64,000 bases of DNA from Microglena sp. YARC (GCA_022414725.1 CM039463.1:33300426-33364425), one strand, 5' to 3'; positions 9,871 through 18,860 are shown, numbered from the stretch's first letter. A program made the numbers and translations. The notes: generated by a model not told the origin, from the sequence alone.

Positions 9871-10664
9871 CTGTGGCGTGCAGATATAGTTTCTCGAACT
9901 TCTCCAACGTTAGTGTTGAGGAAACTTCGTCGTATAAATCTAACAATATTTTTGTGCTTGCAAACTTGAACAATACAAATAGACTCGCATTTGTCCGTAT
10001 GGATTTTGGGATCGCTTTAAGGTTTTGGCTACATATCAAAATGTTAATTTGTAAAAGCCTATTCTTCAAAACGAGATTGGTTAGGGCTGATTTCCCAGTT
10101 GATTTGAATGCAGAGCTACCGACGAGATCATCGAGTACCATGTAATTTATAACACAAAATGGTAATTTACAAGAGGGTTTTTGGTATCCCGTTCTCTCTA
10201 AATAATCAATTTCGTCTACCGTCAACAAATCGATTTTCCCATGAGGGAACTTTGAATACACAATCATTTGTTTCTTGTAATCTTCTGTATTTTGCTTTTC
10301 TTGTTTGATGTCTTCAATAACATCAATTAACTTCTGATCAGTGTATTCGTTTATGATATCAGTAGGATCGATTTTCAAGCAATTGAAGACAGGATTCGCA
10401 TCGACTGTAGGTGAAAATACAATAACGCGCATGGCTTGTCTCCCGTCATACCCTGAAATCTCGTATTGTTTCAGTAATTTACAAATTGCATATGTCTTTC
10501 CACTTCCTCGGCTCCCGATTAGGAGCGATACGGAGAAGTTTTTTGGCAATGCCTTGTTCAGAGCTTGTGGATATGTGTTTGCTTTGTATTGGAGTGGTTT
10601 GTGATTGAAATTTGTTATTGCGTTTTCAATAATGCTCATCGCTAATTTAATGGTAGAATATTTA

Positions 10665-10838
10665 TCAAAAGGGACACGCTGAATTTAGAAACAGGCTTTG
10701 ATATGCCATGCGTTTTCCGTCGTTCAACAATTTTTGTCTCAGCACTTCGATTGTATCTTCTTGTGAAAATGTGTGAGTTTGTGGTTTTGCTTTAGCTTGT
10801 TTTGTTACTTTCAATCGTTTTTCAATGTGTCGTGACAT
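10665..10838 (-). CDS. Small basic protein, 57 aa
   Basis: A short frame beginning MSRHIEKRLKVTKQAKAKPQ and ending SACPF. The N-terminal half is strongly basic, the rest probably helical. Its ATG directly follows the TAA of the 44-aa acidic frame in the same reading frame (TAAATG, 10836-10841), so the two may be one readthrough product or a coupled pair. It lies just upstream of the ATPase start (10639). It is not a recognised family; core or DNA-binding roles are possible given the charge. Confidence 0.5.
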   Translation of the reverse strand: MSRHIEKRLKVTKQAKAKPQTHTFSQEDTIEVLRQKLLNDGKRMAYQSLFLNSACPF

Positions 10839-10973
10839 TTATTTTACTTCTTTTTCTTCTTCTTCTTCTTCCTCAAGAGAACTATCCATGACTATTTGTT
10901 GATCTTCAGAATCGGACTCAACAATAATAGTTTTCTTCAGTTTTATAGAGACAGATTTTTTGCGAGTGTTCAT
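10839..10973 (-). CDS. Small acidic-tailed protein, 44 aa
   Basis: It opens MNTRKKSVSIKLKKTIIV, then turns acidic (VESDSEDQQ) and ends in a run of seven Glu before KEVK. Its ATG overlaps the stop of the upstream 75-aa frame as ATGA (10970-10973). Alternatively the three small frames from 11197 to 10665 are one gene broken by a frameshift and a stop, because the frame also remains open upstream of this ATG. Charge segregation resembles nucleic-acid-associated core proteins, but no family is recognised. Confidence 0.45.
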   Translation of the reverse strand: MNTRKKSVSIKLKKTIIVESDSEDQQIVMDSSLEEEEEEEKEVK

Positions 10974-11197
10974 TTCAGCTTGTTTTTCTTGCATCTTGAC
11001 AGTTTCTCCTGAATTTTGAGTTCTTTCTCCTGTCGGCTAATATCCCCTAATGGACGCCTTTTCTCCCAGGCCTTTTCACGAGCCATAGCGAGAGCTTCTT
11101 TTTGTTTCTCGGTCATTACACGTTTAGCTTTGACCGCCTTCTCTGGTATCACCTCAATATTGTCTAGTAAGTTGCTATTTTCTTCAATGTTTTCCAT
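10970..11197 (-). CDS. Lys/Glu-rich small protein, 75 aa
   Basis: The central MTEKQKEALAMAREKAWEKR (residues 28-47) is a highly charged probable helix, and the C-terminus is basic (CKKNKLK). Small proteins of this type accompany capsid genes in many polinton-like elements and are presumed core or DNA-binding proteins; that is inference. It ends by overlapping the next ATG. See the 44-aa entry for the alternative of a single frameshifted gene. Confidence 0.5.
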   Translation of the reverse strand: MENIEENSNLLDNIEVIPEKAVKAKRVMTEKQKEALAMAREKAWEKRRPLGDISRQEKELKIQEKLSRCKKNKLK

Positions 11198-11262
11198 TTT
11201 GTGATTTTACATTAGAAAATATTAGAAAAGTTTAGAAAAAATTAAAAGATTACACAAACAAT

Positions 11263-11466
11263 TTACTGAAAATTGGGAGATACAGGAAGAGTTTGCATGA
11301 TTCTGACAGCTTTTGGTTTGCGTCGAAGTGGTCTTCCCCACGTTAATTCCGTTTCACTTAACGGTTGACGTATTGTCCGTCTTCCAATGTAATTTGTAGC
11401 AAGTTGATTGTATTGAACTTTTTTTGGCCAGCTCTCTAAACATAGCGGGAGCATATACTGATCCAT
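11263..11466 (-). CDS. Small protein of the capsid cluster, 67 aa
   Basis: The frame can start at MDQYMLPL (11466) or six codons earlier at an ATG (11484) that overlaps the upstream gene's stop as TAATG. The protein has a Trp-Pro-Lys-Lys motif, ATNYIGRRTIRQPL and TWGRPLRRKPKAVRI near the C-terminus, so it is basic with conserved-looking aromatic positions. I do not recognise it. Tight linkage behind the 371-aa capsid-like gene suggests a virion or assembly role. Confidence 0.5.
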   Translation of the reverse strand: MDQYMLPLCLESWPKKVQYNQLATNYIGRRTIRQPLSETELTWGRPLRRKPKAVRIMQTLPVSPNFQ

Positions 11467-11483
11467 TTTTGTATTAATATACA

Positions 11484-12599
11484 TTATTTTGTGAAAATAT
11501 ATTTAGATGTCGTTTCGTCATTATGAAGTTCCAAAAGACTGTTATATTTTACGAATATAATAGTGTAATTTTTCTTGTTAACATTACCAGTGCTATGAAA
11601 GGATATATCGTAATTTGTGCTCGAATCATCGTCAGTTGGTATTATATCGATTGGTAATCCAAGCGCCCATTGGTATGTTGTAATTGTCCCTTCCCATCTC
11701 ATTAAAAGCGATCCATCTTTTGTATGTGTCATCAGATGTTCAATAGATCGGTTCTCGTTGTCAAACACGTAGTCTAGATATTCGAGTGCTCTCTTGTAGT
11801 TAATAGGATGGTTGCAAATAGGAACGTTATTGATGGAAATGCCTACGCTCACCGTTTTGTCATTATCGTTATAAATGTCTTTCAATCCGTGACTAAAATA
11901 ATAGCTCGTACCGTTGAATGCGTTTGCACTTATCACTCTATGATAAACGCCAGGAAGGAATATGGCGCCACCATATTCTATATCTCGGCTTCCAATGTAT
12001 ATATTTGTCTGTTGATTTTCCGTCTCGTTAAGTTGGAACTGAGATGAGAAATTGTCAAACTCGATGCGATTGGATAAATTGTCTTCAATTTCACTTTTGA
12101 TTATAAGTGATGGTTCAATGATCGTGTACTGAATTGTCTCGTCGTCTCTGAGTAATACCATGGCGTCCGCCCATTCTATATCAATTCTAACCTTTCCCTT
12201 CACGACGCAATCCTTCGTCCCCAGAATACCATGAAACTTGTCGATTACATATGGAACTCTATCAGTTGGTGATACAAATCCGATCGCTTGATAGTTTCCA
12301 AAAGAATTCGTAGAAGCTTGTGAACTATTATGAACTGTCATGATTCTTGCGAGGTGATTATACTCGTTAATCGTTTGAATTTGTACATCATCAAAGTAGA
12401 CCGTTAGTTTACTAATTAAACAATCAATACCTCTTGGCGCTGCTCCATCGCTTGTCATAGTGAACATTAGCTTCACCGAATTTAAGTCCCAGATTCCTTC
12501 ACGGATTTCGAAAACCGATTGGCTTTTTGGATAAAAAATAGTATCGCCAATTGGCTCAAATCTGTGTACCTTTGTAATATGTTTTGGCAAAGGATTCAT
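11484..12599 (-). CDS. Capsid jelly-roll-like protein, 371 aa (second capsid or penton)
   Basis: A 371-aa soluble beta-rich protein starting MNPLPKHITKVHRFEP. Residues 61-83 (LISKLTV..., Tyr80, Leu83) match the spacing of residues 74-96 of the neighbouring 391-aa protein (LISRV..., Tyr93, Leu96). The C-termini also align (IIFVKYNSLLEL versus LVFIECSSLLRC). This suggests the two are distant paralogues. In polinton-like viruses a major double jelly-roll protein is paired with a penton; which role this copy plays is inference. The frame is intact, and its stop overlaps a downstream ATG. Confidence 0.65.
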   Translation of the reverse strand: MNPLPKHITKVHRFEPIGDTIFYPKSQSVFEIREGIWDLNSVKLMFTMTSDGAAPRGIDCLISKLTVYFDDVQIQTINEYNHLARIMTVHNSSQASTNSFGNYQAIGFVSPTDRVPYVIDKFHGILGTKDCVVKGKVRIDIEWADAMVLLRDDETIQYTIIEPSLIIKSEIEDNLSNRIEFDNFSSQFQLNETENQQTNIYIGSRDIEYGGAIFLPGVYHRVISANAFNGTSYYFSHGLKDIYNDNDKTVSVGISINNVPICNHPINYKRALEYLDYVFDNENRSIEHLMTHTKDGSLLMRWEGTITTYQWALGLPIDIIPTDDDSSTNYDISFHSTGNVNKKNYTIIFVKYNSLLELHNDETTSKYIFTK

Positions 12600-12737
12600 T
12601 TATATTATTGTTAGATATGTTTTGCTAATCAATACAGAGCCTTGATCAGAAAACCCCCCAAAAAAACATAACAATCCGAGTTTCTGGGTTCTTAGGTTTC
12701 TTAAAATTCTGTTTGGTTAGCAAAGCTAACAAAACAG
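12600..12737. other. Spacer between the two capsid-like genes
   Basis: This 138-bp spacer contains a C-run/A-run and, at its right end, a hairpin next to the stop codon of the 391-aa gene. It should also contain the promoter of the 371-aa gene, but only generic AT-rich sequence is seen. Confidence 0.5.
12710..12736 (-). terminator. 12-bp hairpin one base after the major capsid stop codon
   Basis: TGTTTGGTTAGC and GCTAACAAAACA pair with one mismatch around an AAA loop, starting one base beyond the TAA at 12738-12740. Mimivirus and its virophages use hairpins near gene ends as polyadenylation signals. The same use here is inference, because I find no equally clear hairpin behind the other genes. 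Confidence 0.5.
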
Positions 12738-13913
12738 TTACAGAACCAATTCAAATTGGCGACCCGCCCCACATCTTAGAAGCGAAGAACATTCGATGAA
12801 AACCAAAGCTATTAAATTATCACTCCCGGCTGCGCCACTAATTGCTTGGCTCTCAAAAGATCCAATCGCGCTGTTCCCACGGCAGTCCATCCCACTTATA
12901 AAACCTTCGTCGTTGTGACAAAGCTTGCACGAAAGAACGAAGAAATTGTCTCGCCACTTTGCGTATGAATCCAGGTGAGGGTGACAACCACCAAGACTGT
13001 CTTGTAACATGTTGTAGGAACTTTGTGTGAGTGCGAAGCATTGACCTACTGACGCGCGAAAATCAGGTACGTACGTTCCATTTATAGAAAATTGCGCCGA
13101 CTCCAAACCGGTTGCCTTTCTCGTGAACATGTTGCAATTTTTGGTAATTGGGTTGAGTCCTCCGGATGGGGATTGTGCTACAAATGTCCCCCAAAGCCGA
13201 TTCACTGACTGTGATGAAACGCTAAATTTGGTTGATTGCGAGTAGGAAGTTGCGGCTGAACTAAAACTCATGTAATTCTTAAAATTTATTTCGTATACCC
13301 CTCCGTTCGCAAGAAATGCCGAATGCATCTGGTCGTAAAGGCCGTCTGCAATATCAATCGTGTCCACGCTGAAGGAGATATCCGACAATGTAAATGTACC
13401 TCCTCCGACTAGGCAATTTGCGCCTTCCATTTGAATTCTAAGTCTCACAGAACCAAGAAGTTTGGTATCGAGGATACTCGGTTGAAAAGAATTCAATGAC
13501 AACCAATTACAGATTGAATAGGGTGCGAGAGCAGATGGTGCAGCAGTTGCATCAGACCCACCTTGAACTATTTTGCGTCGATTAACACAGTCCGATCCAA
13601 ACGAGGTATCCGCGATTATATTGAACAATTGGGAATAATTACTACAACCCGAAATCACCTGTCCATTAAGTTCAGAATCTACGCGACTGATCAGACTTTC
13701 GGCGTTTCTAGGTAAGCCACCAACTTCACTTTTTGCCATAAAGTGCATGCATAGGGAATCTGTATCCACAAGTGTATTACTTGGTAGATCAATTGTGATT
13801 ACCCCGTTATTGGTACATGTAGTGTTGTTAAGCGTGGAAAGGCGTTTTGTCGAACGCGAGTAATTCTGTATCTTCTTCGTAAGGTAAGAAAGGTTTTTCG
13901 GATAAGCAGCCAT
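12738..13913 (-). CDS. Probable major capsid protein of polinton-like virus, 391 aa
   Basis: The protein starts MAAYPKNLSY. It has an N-terminal strand block NGVITIDLPSNTLVDT (residues 36-51), then HF, LPRN and SLISRVDSELNGQVI with SNYSQLFNII (91-100). It ends with the SSLLRCGAGRQFELVL block. This order (LP strand, LPR, paired SLI and NGQ, YxQLFN, and a terminal GAGRQ-x-E) is what I associate with double jelly-roll capsid proteins of polinton-like viruses. At 391 aa it is on the short side for that family. The frame is intact, and a hairpin follows the stop. Assignment of fold is by pattern only. Confidence 0.7.
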   Translation of the reverse strand: MAAYPKNLSYLTKKIQNYSRSTKRLSTLNNTTCTNNGVITIDLPSNTLVDTDSLCMHFMAKSEVGGLPRNAESLISRVDSELNGQVISGCSNYSQLFNIIADTSFGSDCVNRRKIVQGGSDATAAPSALAPYSICNWLSLNSFQPSILDTKLLGSVRLRIQMEGANCLVGGGTFTLSDISFSVDTIDIADGLYDQMHSAFLANGGVYEINFKNYMSFSSAATSYSQSTKFSVSSQSVNRLWGTFVAQSPSGGLNPITKNCNMFTRKATGLESAQFSINGTYVPDFRASVGQCFALTQSSYNMLQDSLGGCHPHLDSYAKWRDNFFVLSCKLCHNDEGFISGMDCRGNSAIGSFESQAISGAAGSDNLIALVFIECSSLLRCGAGRQFELVL

Positions 13914-13957
13914 GAAAGTGTTTTATATAGTATATTTTGAAAACAATAAGTTCTATA

Positions 13958-14626
13958 TTATTTTTTACCCCGTAGATAGTTGTATATTTTCTTGTAATGA
14001 TTTGATACAATCGGCCTATTCAATAAAATTAGCAGGGAGGGGTCGTTATTCCTTCCTTGAAATTCTGTGGCAATTGTTATGAGTTCAAGTTTCGCGGCAG
14101 CGCTCCCCCCTGCCGTTTTATGTCGTGTATCAAAATTATCCAAAGATTGTTGAAGACCATCAAAATTATTTTGCAACGAGGTTCTAGAAGCGGATGATTC
14201 TCCTGGATTTCGAAATTCAGCAATATTTGGGGTATCCATTCCAAAAACTGAATCTAAGTGTTCCCTGTATCGTTTCTTATATTCCATTTCTCTATCTTTA
14301 TCTTCTTGTGTTTGCTCAGGCTTAGGTTCTGGCTTAGGTTCGGGTTTAGGCATAGCCATATTTTCTGTTTGAACAGCTTTCACGAGTTTTTCGACGGTAG
14401 TGTGTTGATTGACTATCTGACTGACCATTGTTGGTGGAGCTTGACCAGGGATCTTTATCGAATACTCATAGGGGTTGAAGCCTAGAAATTTCGGCTGTGT
14501 CCTGTCTGTTGGCATCTTAATGTTTATTATGGTCGCTCGTTGGTAAACGTTCTTTCCTCTTGCGATTTGTTTGATCTCGTTGGTTTTATTTTTAATGGTT
14601 TTCCTTACAACTTTTCTTGTTCTCAT
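13958..14626 (-). CDS. Pro/Glu-repeat protein of the virion cluster, 222 aa
   Basis: It opens with a basic segment (MRTRKVVRKTIKNKTNEIKQ), passes through PYEYSIKIPGQAPPTMV and a PKPEPKPEPKPE repeat (about residues 93-104), then a charged helix, and ends YNYLRGKK. There is no catalytic motif. Its place upstream of the capsid genes, and its alternation of basic, disordered and helical regions, would suit a minor virion or scaffold protein; I do not recognise the family. It starts only 24 bp from the divergent fibre gene and ends 44 bp before the major capsid start. Confidence 0.6.
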   Translation of the reverse strand: MRTRKVVRKTIKNKTNEIKQIARGKNVYQRATIINIKMPTDRTQPKFLGFNPYEYSIKIPGQAPPTMVSQIVNQHTTVEKLVKAVQTENMAMPKPEPKPEPKPEQTQEDKDREMEYKKRYREHLDSVFGMDTPNIAEFRNPGESSASRTSLQNNFDGLQQSLDNFDTRHKTAGGSAAAKLELITIATEFQGRNNDPSLLILLNRPIVSNHYKKIYNYLRGKK

Positions 14627-14650
14627 TGTTTAATTTATGTTATACTTTTA
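14627..14650. promoter_or_regulatory. 24-bp divergent start region
   Basis: Two start codons facing away from each other (14626 on minus, 14651 on plus) are separated by 24 AT-rich bases. Any promoters for the virion operon and the fibre gene must overlap each other or lie inside the coding regions. Confidence 0.5.
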
Positions 14651-15598
14651 ATGTACAAGACGGATTACATTTTCGGGCAGCCTCAAAGTGTAATAAGAGT
14701 TCAAAATAGCATAACTGGCGTGAATGATACAGCGTTTTTCGCGAGTAACCTGGCTGTTGGTAATCAAATCAGTATAAGTGCTTTGTCTGCCCTAGGGTCT
14801 GACTAGTCTGCCCAAGGTGCTGAAATCGCATTTTCATCGAATCTTGCAGTCGGCAATAGCAACTACATGTACCCCAATATGACGTATTGTTCAAATCTTT
14901 CAACAGACACTTCAAACAATCTTGTTGGTTTGAGTAATAATGTTTATCCAATAGTAGTCTATTCATCAAACACAGCAACGTATGCGTCCAATCAGGTTGT
15001 TAGTCTGAGTAATTATGCGTATTCAATTGATAATATTAGTTCATGGAACGATATTACTGGAAAGCCAGTATTGTTCGATGGCAGATACGCTTCGTTGTCG
15101 GGGAAACCAGTATTGTTTTCCGGTTCGTATTTGGATCTCACAAATACACCCGCAGTAGTTAGCAGCTGGGATAATGTTCGGATTTATGATACCACTGTAG
15201 AAAGTGTTAGCGGGGATATGAACATATCAAGTACAGCGAATCTTAATTTTGTATGCGATTGGAATAATAATAATGGTACCTCAGCCTCTCATATTTGGTA
15301 TAATGGTACGGGCGAATAAAAAACGATGCTTATGACATTAAGAGCTACCGATTGGGAATAGGAATAGCAAACCCACAATATGAGCTGGATGTGGTCGGTA
15401 ACATTAACGTTTCGGGGACCATCCGAAGCAATGGAACTCCGCTAAGTGCGGTGTCTTATACAGGATCATATAATTATCTCGTAGATAAGCCCGTCCTTTT
15501 TGATGGGATATATTCCTCCTTGCCGGGAAAACCTACGTTGTTCAACGGGTCATGGGCCGCCTTGACCGGAAAACCGATAATACCACAGGAGACGTGGG

Positions 15599-15992
15599 TA
15601 TCAGCTATTAAGCACTTCTAAGAGTGGACAGAGATGTATGCAGCGGAGACAGACGCACCAATCTATACACAGAGACGAGAATAACGTTACAAGCAAGGAC
15701 GTACACTAAAGGACACCAGCGGTGGGCGAAGTGGATGCCTGTAACCTGAATAGACCCTAAGCCCGGATCTTGTCACCCTGACACCGTTTAACACAGGAGA
15801 TGTCAGGGAGAGACCGATAGGACACAGAGAGACAGGCAGTCAATAGGAAGCTGACACTGAGTCACTAAAGGATGACTCAGTTCTACGGGAAGCTATCACT
15901 ATGGGAAGCTATCAGGGCCGATAGTTCTAAGGGAGTACATAAGTAGTCACCAAGTCATAAAACGCTTGAGAGCACCGCAATTCATGCTGACA
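15599..15992 (-). mobile_element. Solo Copia LTR in the fibre gene
   Basis: In minus orientation it starts TGTCAGCATG and ends GCTGATA, matching the LTR at 2673-2995. It is flanked by the 5-bp duplication GTGGG (15594-15598 and 15993-15997). At 394 bp it is longer than the 323-bp copy outside the virus. The fibre reading frame resumes in phase after it. Confidence 0.85.
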
Positions 15993-16187
15993 GTGGGTGA
16001 ATGGGGTATCTGGTTTATTTACATTAAGTAACGTAGGAATTGGAGGAAATCCGACGAATCCACTAGCTATTCGAACTAGTGGTCTACAACTGACTGACGT
16101 CAGTCCAATTAAAGACTATCAAGTTTGTATATATGCTACTGGCGTTGCCCAACAAGGGGAGACTGCTGGGATAATTTTCACATCAAC

Positions 16188-16993
16188 CAAGTGACACCAA
16201 TGCAGTTAGAGACATCCCTGATGAGAGAAGGGTTGGCTTTAAACGCCTCCGATACCAAAAATGGTTCGCAGCCAACAGCAATGATGAGAATGGCTTGATT
16301 CCCTTTACATCCGCCTTACATAAGCAGGATCAGATTCGTTCTATAGCACAGTTTAGAATGGGTTCCCATTGGATGAACACAGAAAGAATGAGGGTGGTGG
16401 ATAGAGCACACATCCCTCGCTCAATGAGACACTGTCAAATGTGTGGGTTCCAAAAACCTGAGGATGAAATGCATATGTTTGAGTGCCCTTTTTATAATGA
16501 TATTCGCCTCCGCTACCAGAAGCTGTTTACAGATATTTATAGGCATGTCCATGAGGATACCAACTTAACCGTATGGAATGTGGAATTCTGCGATTCCACA
16601 TTCAGAACCTTTATGAATGGAAATGGCACTAAGACTTTTTGGAGCAACCTAGCCGACTATCTTTCTACTTGTAGAAGAGCAAGACAGGAAGCCCTGGACT
16701 GCTTAGTGGCACCGTAATTTATCATCCCTTTTTTTCTTCTTCTTGTGACTTCTCATTTGTTAGCTTCTTACCTCCGCCACTGTAAGTGGTTGAGATCTGG
16801 GTCCGGCTCTAAGGGGTTTAATACCTACGCCACCAAAACGGTGGTTGGGAGTTTGGTTTGTTTGTCCTCGACACACCCCTGATGTAATGGGGTTTTTTGC
16901 TTTGTGGGTGCTTTTTCTTTTTGTTTAAAGCACAGAGTCTCATACACCCTCGCGGTGTCAAGTAGACTTTAACATGTAATGTAATGTAATGTA
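16188..16993 (+). mobile_element. 5'-truncated LINE with (TGTAA)n tail
   Basis: It contains the 3' end of a reverse-transcriptase ORF (about 16196-16717) with a CX2CX9HX3C zinc knuckle (CQMCGF...HMFEC) and the terminal sequence RRARQEALDCLVAP. A 3' UTR with a GGGGTTTAATACC block and a (TGTAA)n tail follow. ATCAAC is duplicated on both sides (16182-16187 and 16994-16999). This is typical target-primed insertion of an L1-like element. A second copy is at 22663-23166. Confidence 0.9.
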
Positions 16994-17904
16994 ATCAACA
17001 AATGGAACTAATATTAACTCTGCCGTGTCAGGCGGTGCAGCAATAGTTTTCGAGAAAACTGGTGTTGTGTTTCAAGGTGCATTGCACTTCAAAACACAAG
17101 GAGGAAATACGACAACAAGTCAAGTAACCAAACGCATGACTATATTGAGCGATGGAAAAATTGGGATGGGAACTACAACCCCAGGATATGCATTAGATGT
17201 TGTTGGTGATCTGAACATTAGTGGAACATACAGGGTCAATGGAGTGGCACTTAGTCAAGGCGGTACAAGTGGTTTTTCCGGGAATTACAACGATTTAATA
17301 AATAAACCGACAATTCCTGATATCTATTGGACAGCTCATGCTACTAAATACAATGTCATTCAGTCTACACGGCAAATAAGTATAACAGCTTCTAGTCTGA
17401 ATAATTTCATAAGTAAATTACATTTTGACATGTCAACTATTCCAGTAGGCGGGGCATCCGGTGGTATTGAATTCATATGTAATCCAATTGAAGGCAATCG
17501 ATTCTACTTTGATTTCGGAACCGGTCCTGCTAACGGAACTGTGATGCTTAACGGAGGTTTTTTTCAGAATTCAGACAGGATTTTAAACCCGCTTCATACA
17601 CGTACAAATACGACAAGGCGGGAAACGTCCAAGCGGGCCTATATGCCAATGATGTGCAAGAGTTGCTCCCTGAACTCGTCACCACAACTGTAGGAGATAC
17701 ACTGTCGTTGAATTACATTGGATTAATCCCCCATGTGTTGGCTGCCATCCAACAATTGAGTGCTGAAGTAACTTTTTTGAAAGCTTCGCTTACCAAACAG
17801 ACAAATTAGAGGAATTAAAAATAAAATTGATAACCAAATAGGATATATCCAGAGGATGTATCAAAACTTAAAGATTATTAATATATTGCTGTATAAGTAA
17901 TAAA

Positions 17905-18233
17905 ATGAGCGACACATGCTGTGCATATGAGCCTTCAGGCAAATCTTCAGGCGAATCTTGCATCAAAGTTCACACTTATTCTAGTGAGATCCATAAGACA
18001 AAAATGAAAGAAGACCCTGAATATCGTGCTTATGTAAATAATCAATCCAGACTTGCAACTGTCAAACGGTATCAAACAGACGAGGTATTTCGTGAGAAGC
18101 AAAAGCATACACAAGAGATAGATATGCAAATAACCCTGAAATACGTGCAAAACGAAACGAACGTTCGCGGATTTATAATGCCAAGATCAGAGAACAAAAG
18201 GCGTTGTTAAAGGCAGATGATGCCGGGATATAG
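17905..18233 (+). pseudogene. Basic repeat protein with RY...(D/N)PE-x-R modules
   Basis: The frame opens MSDTCCAYEPSG and then has modules KMKEDPEYRAYV, RYQTDEVFREKQ and, after a frameshift near 18110, RYANNPEIRAKR, ending at the TAG 18231-18233. The roughly 20-residue periodicity and strong positive charge suggest a DNA-binding or packaging protein. Similar charged repeats occur in proteins of large algal viruses, but I cannot name a family. It lies 95 bp after the fibre gene on the same strand, so it is likely a late gene of the virus. The one visible lesion could be a sequencing indel. Confidence 0.5.
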
Positions 18234-18369
18234 TGTTTCATTTAAAAATTGTAATGCACACATTTGTTTTTAAATCTTTTAAGAAAACGACTTAAAGATA
18301 CATTCCATAAATAATATTATAACAAAACAGTTCCCGAATGAAAAAAATCTCCAGATTTTACCCGAATGA

Positions 18370-18417
18370 AAAAAATTACAAATTGTTTGATTGAGGGATT
18401 AGCCTGTCAAAACTGTT

Positions 18418-18448
<31 letters not shown>

Positions 18449-18860
18449 CCGTGTGTCACAACCTACTTTTCAGGTTTCACTTCAAATCACAAAAAAACGA
18501 AACATTAGATAAGATATCCCAATTATAAGACTTATTGATACCGGAGATTTTCTGACGAGACCGCGTATGAGCATCGCAATTCAAGAAAAGGAGCTAAGGT
18601 TTGTGCTTTTTGGGCCAAAAGCGACAATTATTGGGTAACATTTATTATCATTTCAAATTCGTACCATCCAATCAAGTGCGCATACATAGGTTTGGGAATG
18701 GAATTGTCGTCAAAAAATCGAGGCGAAACATGCAAGCATCACAATGAACGAATCATTCTCCTAGGGCACTTGAGCTATTATTAGCACGGATTTCACCCAC
18801 AACTCACCCGCAGGGCCGTGCGTGGGGTGGGCCAGGTTGGAAATCAAGCTACGCCAATTA
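18370..18860. repeat. Dispersed repeat, copy 1
   Basis: It shares with 22372-23290 the ordered blocks GAGGGATTAGCC, GTCACAAACC/CAACC, ATAAGAC...ATACCGGA, GCATCGCAATTCA, GAAAAGGAGCT, GGTTTGGGAA, CCTAGGGCACTT and AGGGCCGTGCGTGGGG. A (GT)n run interrupts it at 18421-18459. No coding potential is recognised. Confidence 0.75.
18421..18459. repeat. (GT)n microsatellite
   Basis: About sixteen GT units, slightly interrupted at both ends. Confidence 0.9.

Larger units (their letters stand above)
9567..10639 (-). pseudogene. A32-like genome-packaging ATPase, interrupted near its C-terminus
   Basis: The N-terminal 255 residues are a typical FtsK/HerA-type packaging ATPase. Walker A is GSRGSGKT (residues 42-49), Walker B is the hydrophobic strand ending MVLDDL (about 166-171), and a sensor-like ICSQNL lies at 202-207. 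Such enzymes pump DNA into icosahedral capsids of polinton-like and related viruses. After the segment LEKFEKLYLHAT the frame enters foreign DNA (9664-9870), which supplies an artificial end at 9827. The expected C-terminal strand resumes in frame-compatible form at 9567-9663, beyond the insertion. The gene is therefore split, and whether the shortened 270-aa product works is unknown. Confidence 0.85.
14651..17809 (+). pseudogene. Tail-fibre-like protein with an S74-type C-terminal chaperone, broken
   Basis: The frame opens MYKTDYIFGQPQSV. It contains repeats of the type GKPVLFDGRYASLSGKP (about 15058-15140, 15470-15590 and 17265-17320). Then come GIG-x-P/LDVVGNINVSG modules (15352, 17161) and an S74-like end with SDRIL, NDVQELLPELV and LNYIGLIP. 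S74 domains assist fibre trimerisation and are then cleaved off; such fibres bind host surfaces. Damage: an in-frame TAG at 14804-14806, frameshifts at about 15310-15350 and about 17590, a solo LTR at 15599-15992 and a LINE at 16188-16993. Flanking coding phases rejoin across both insertions. Confidence 0.8.
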
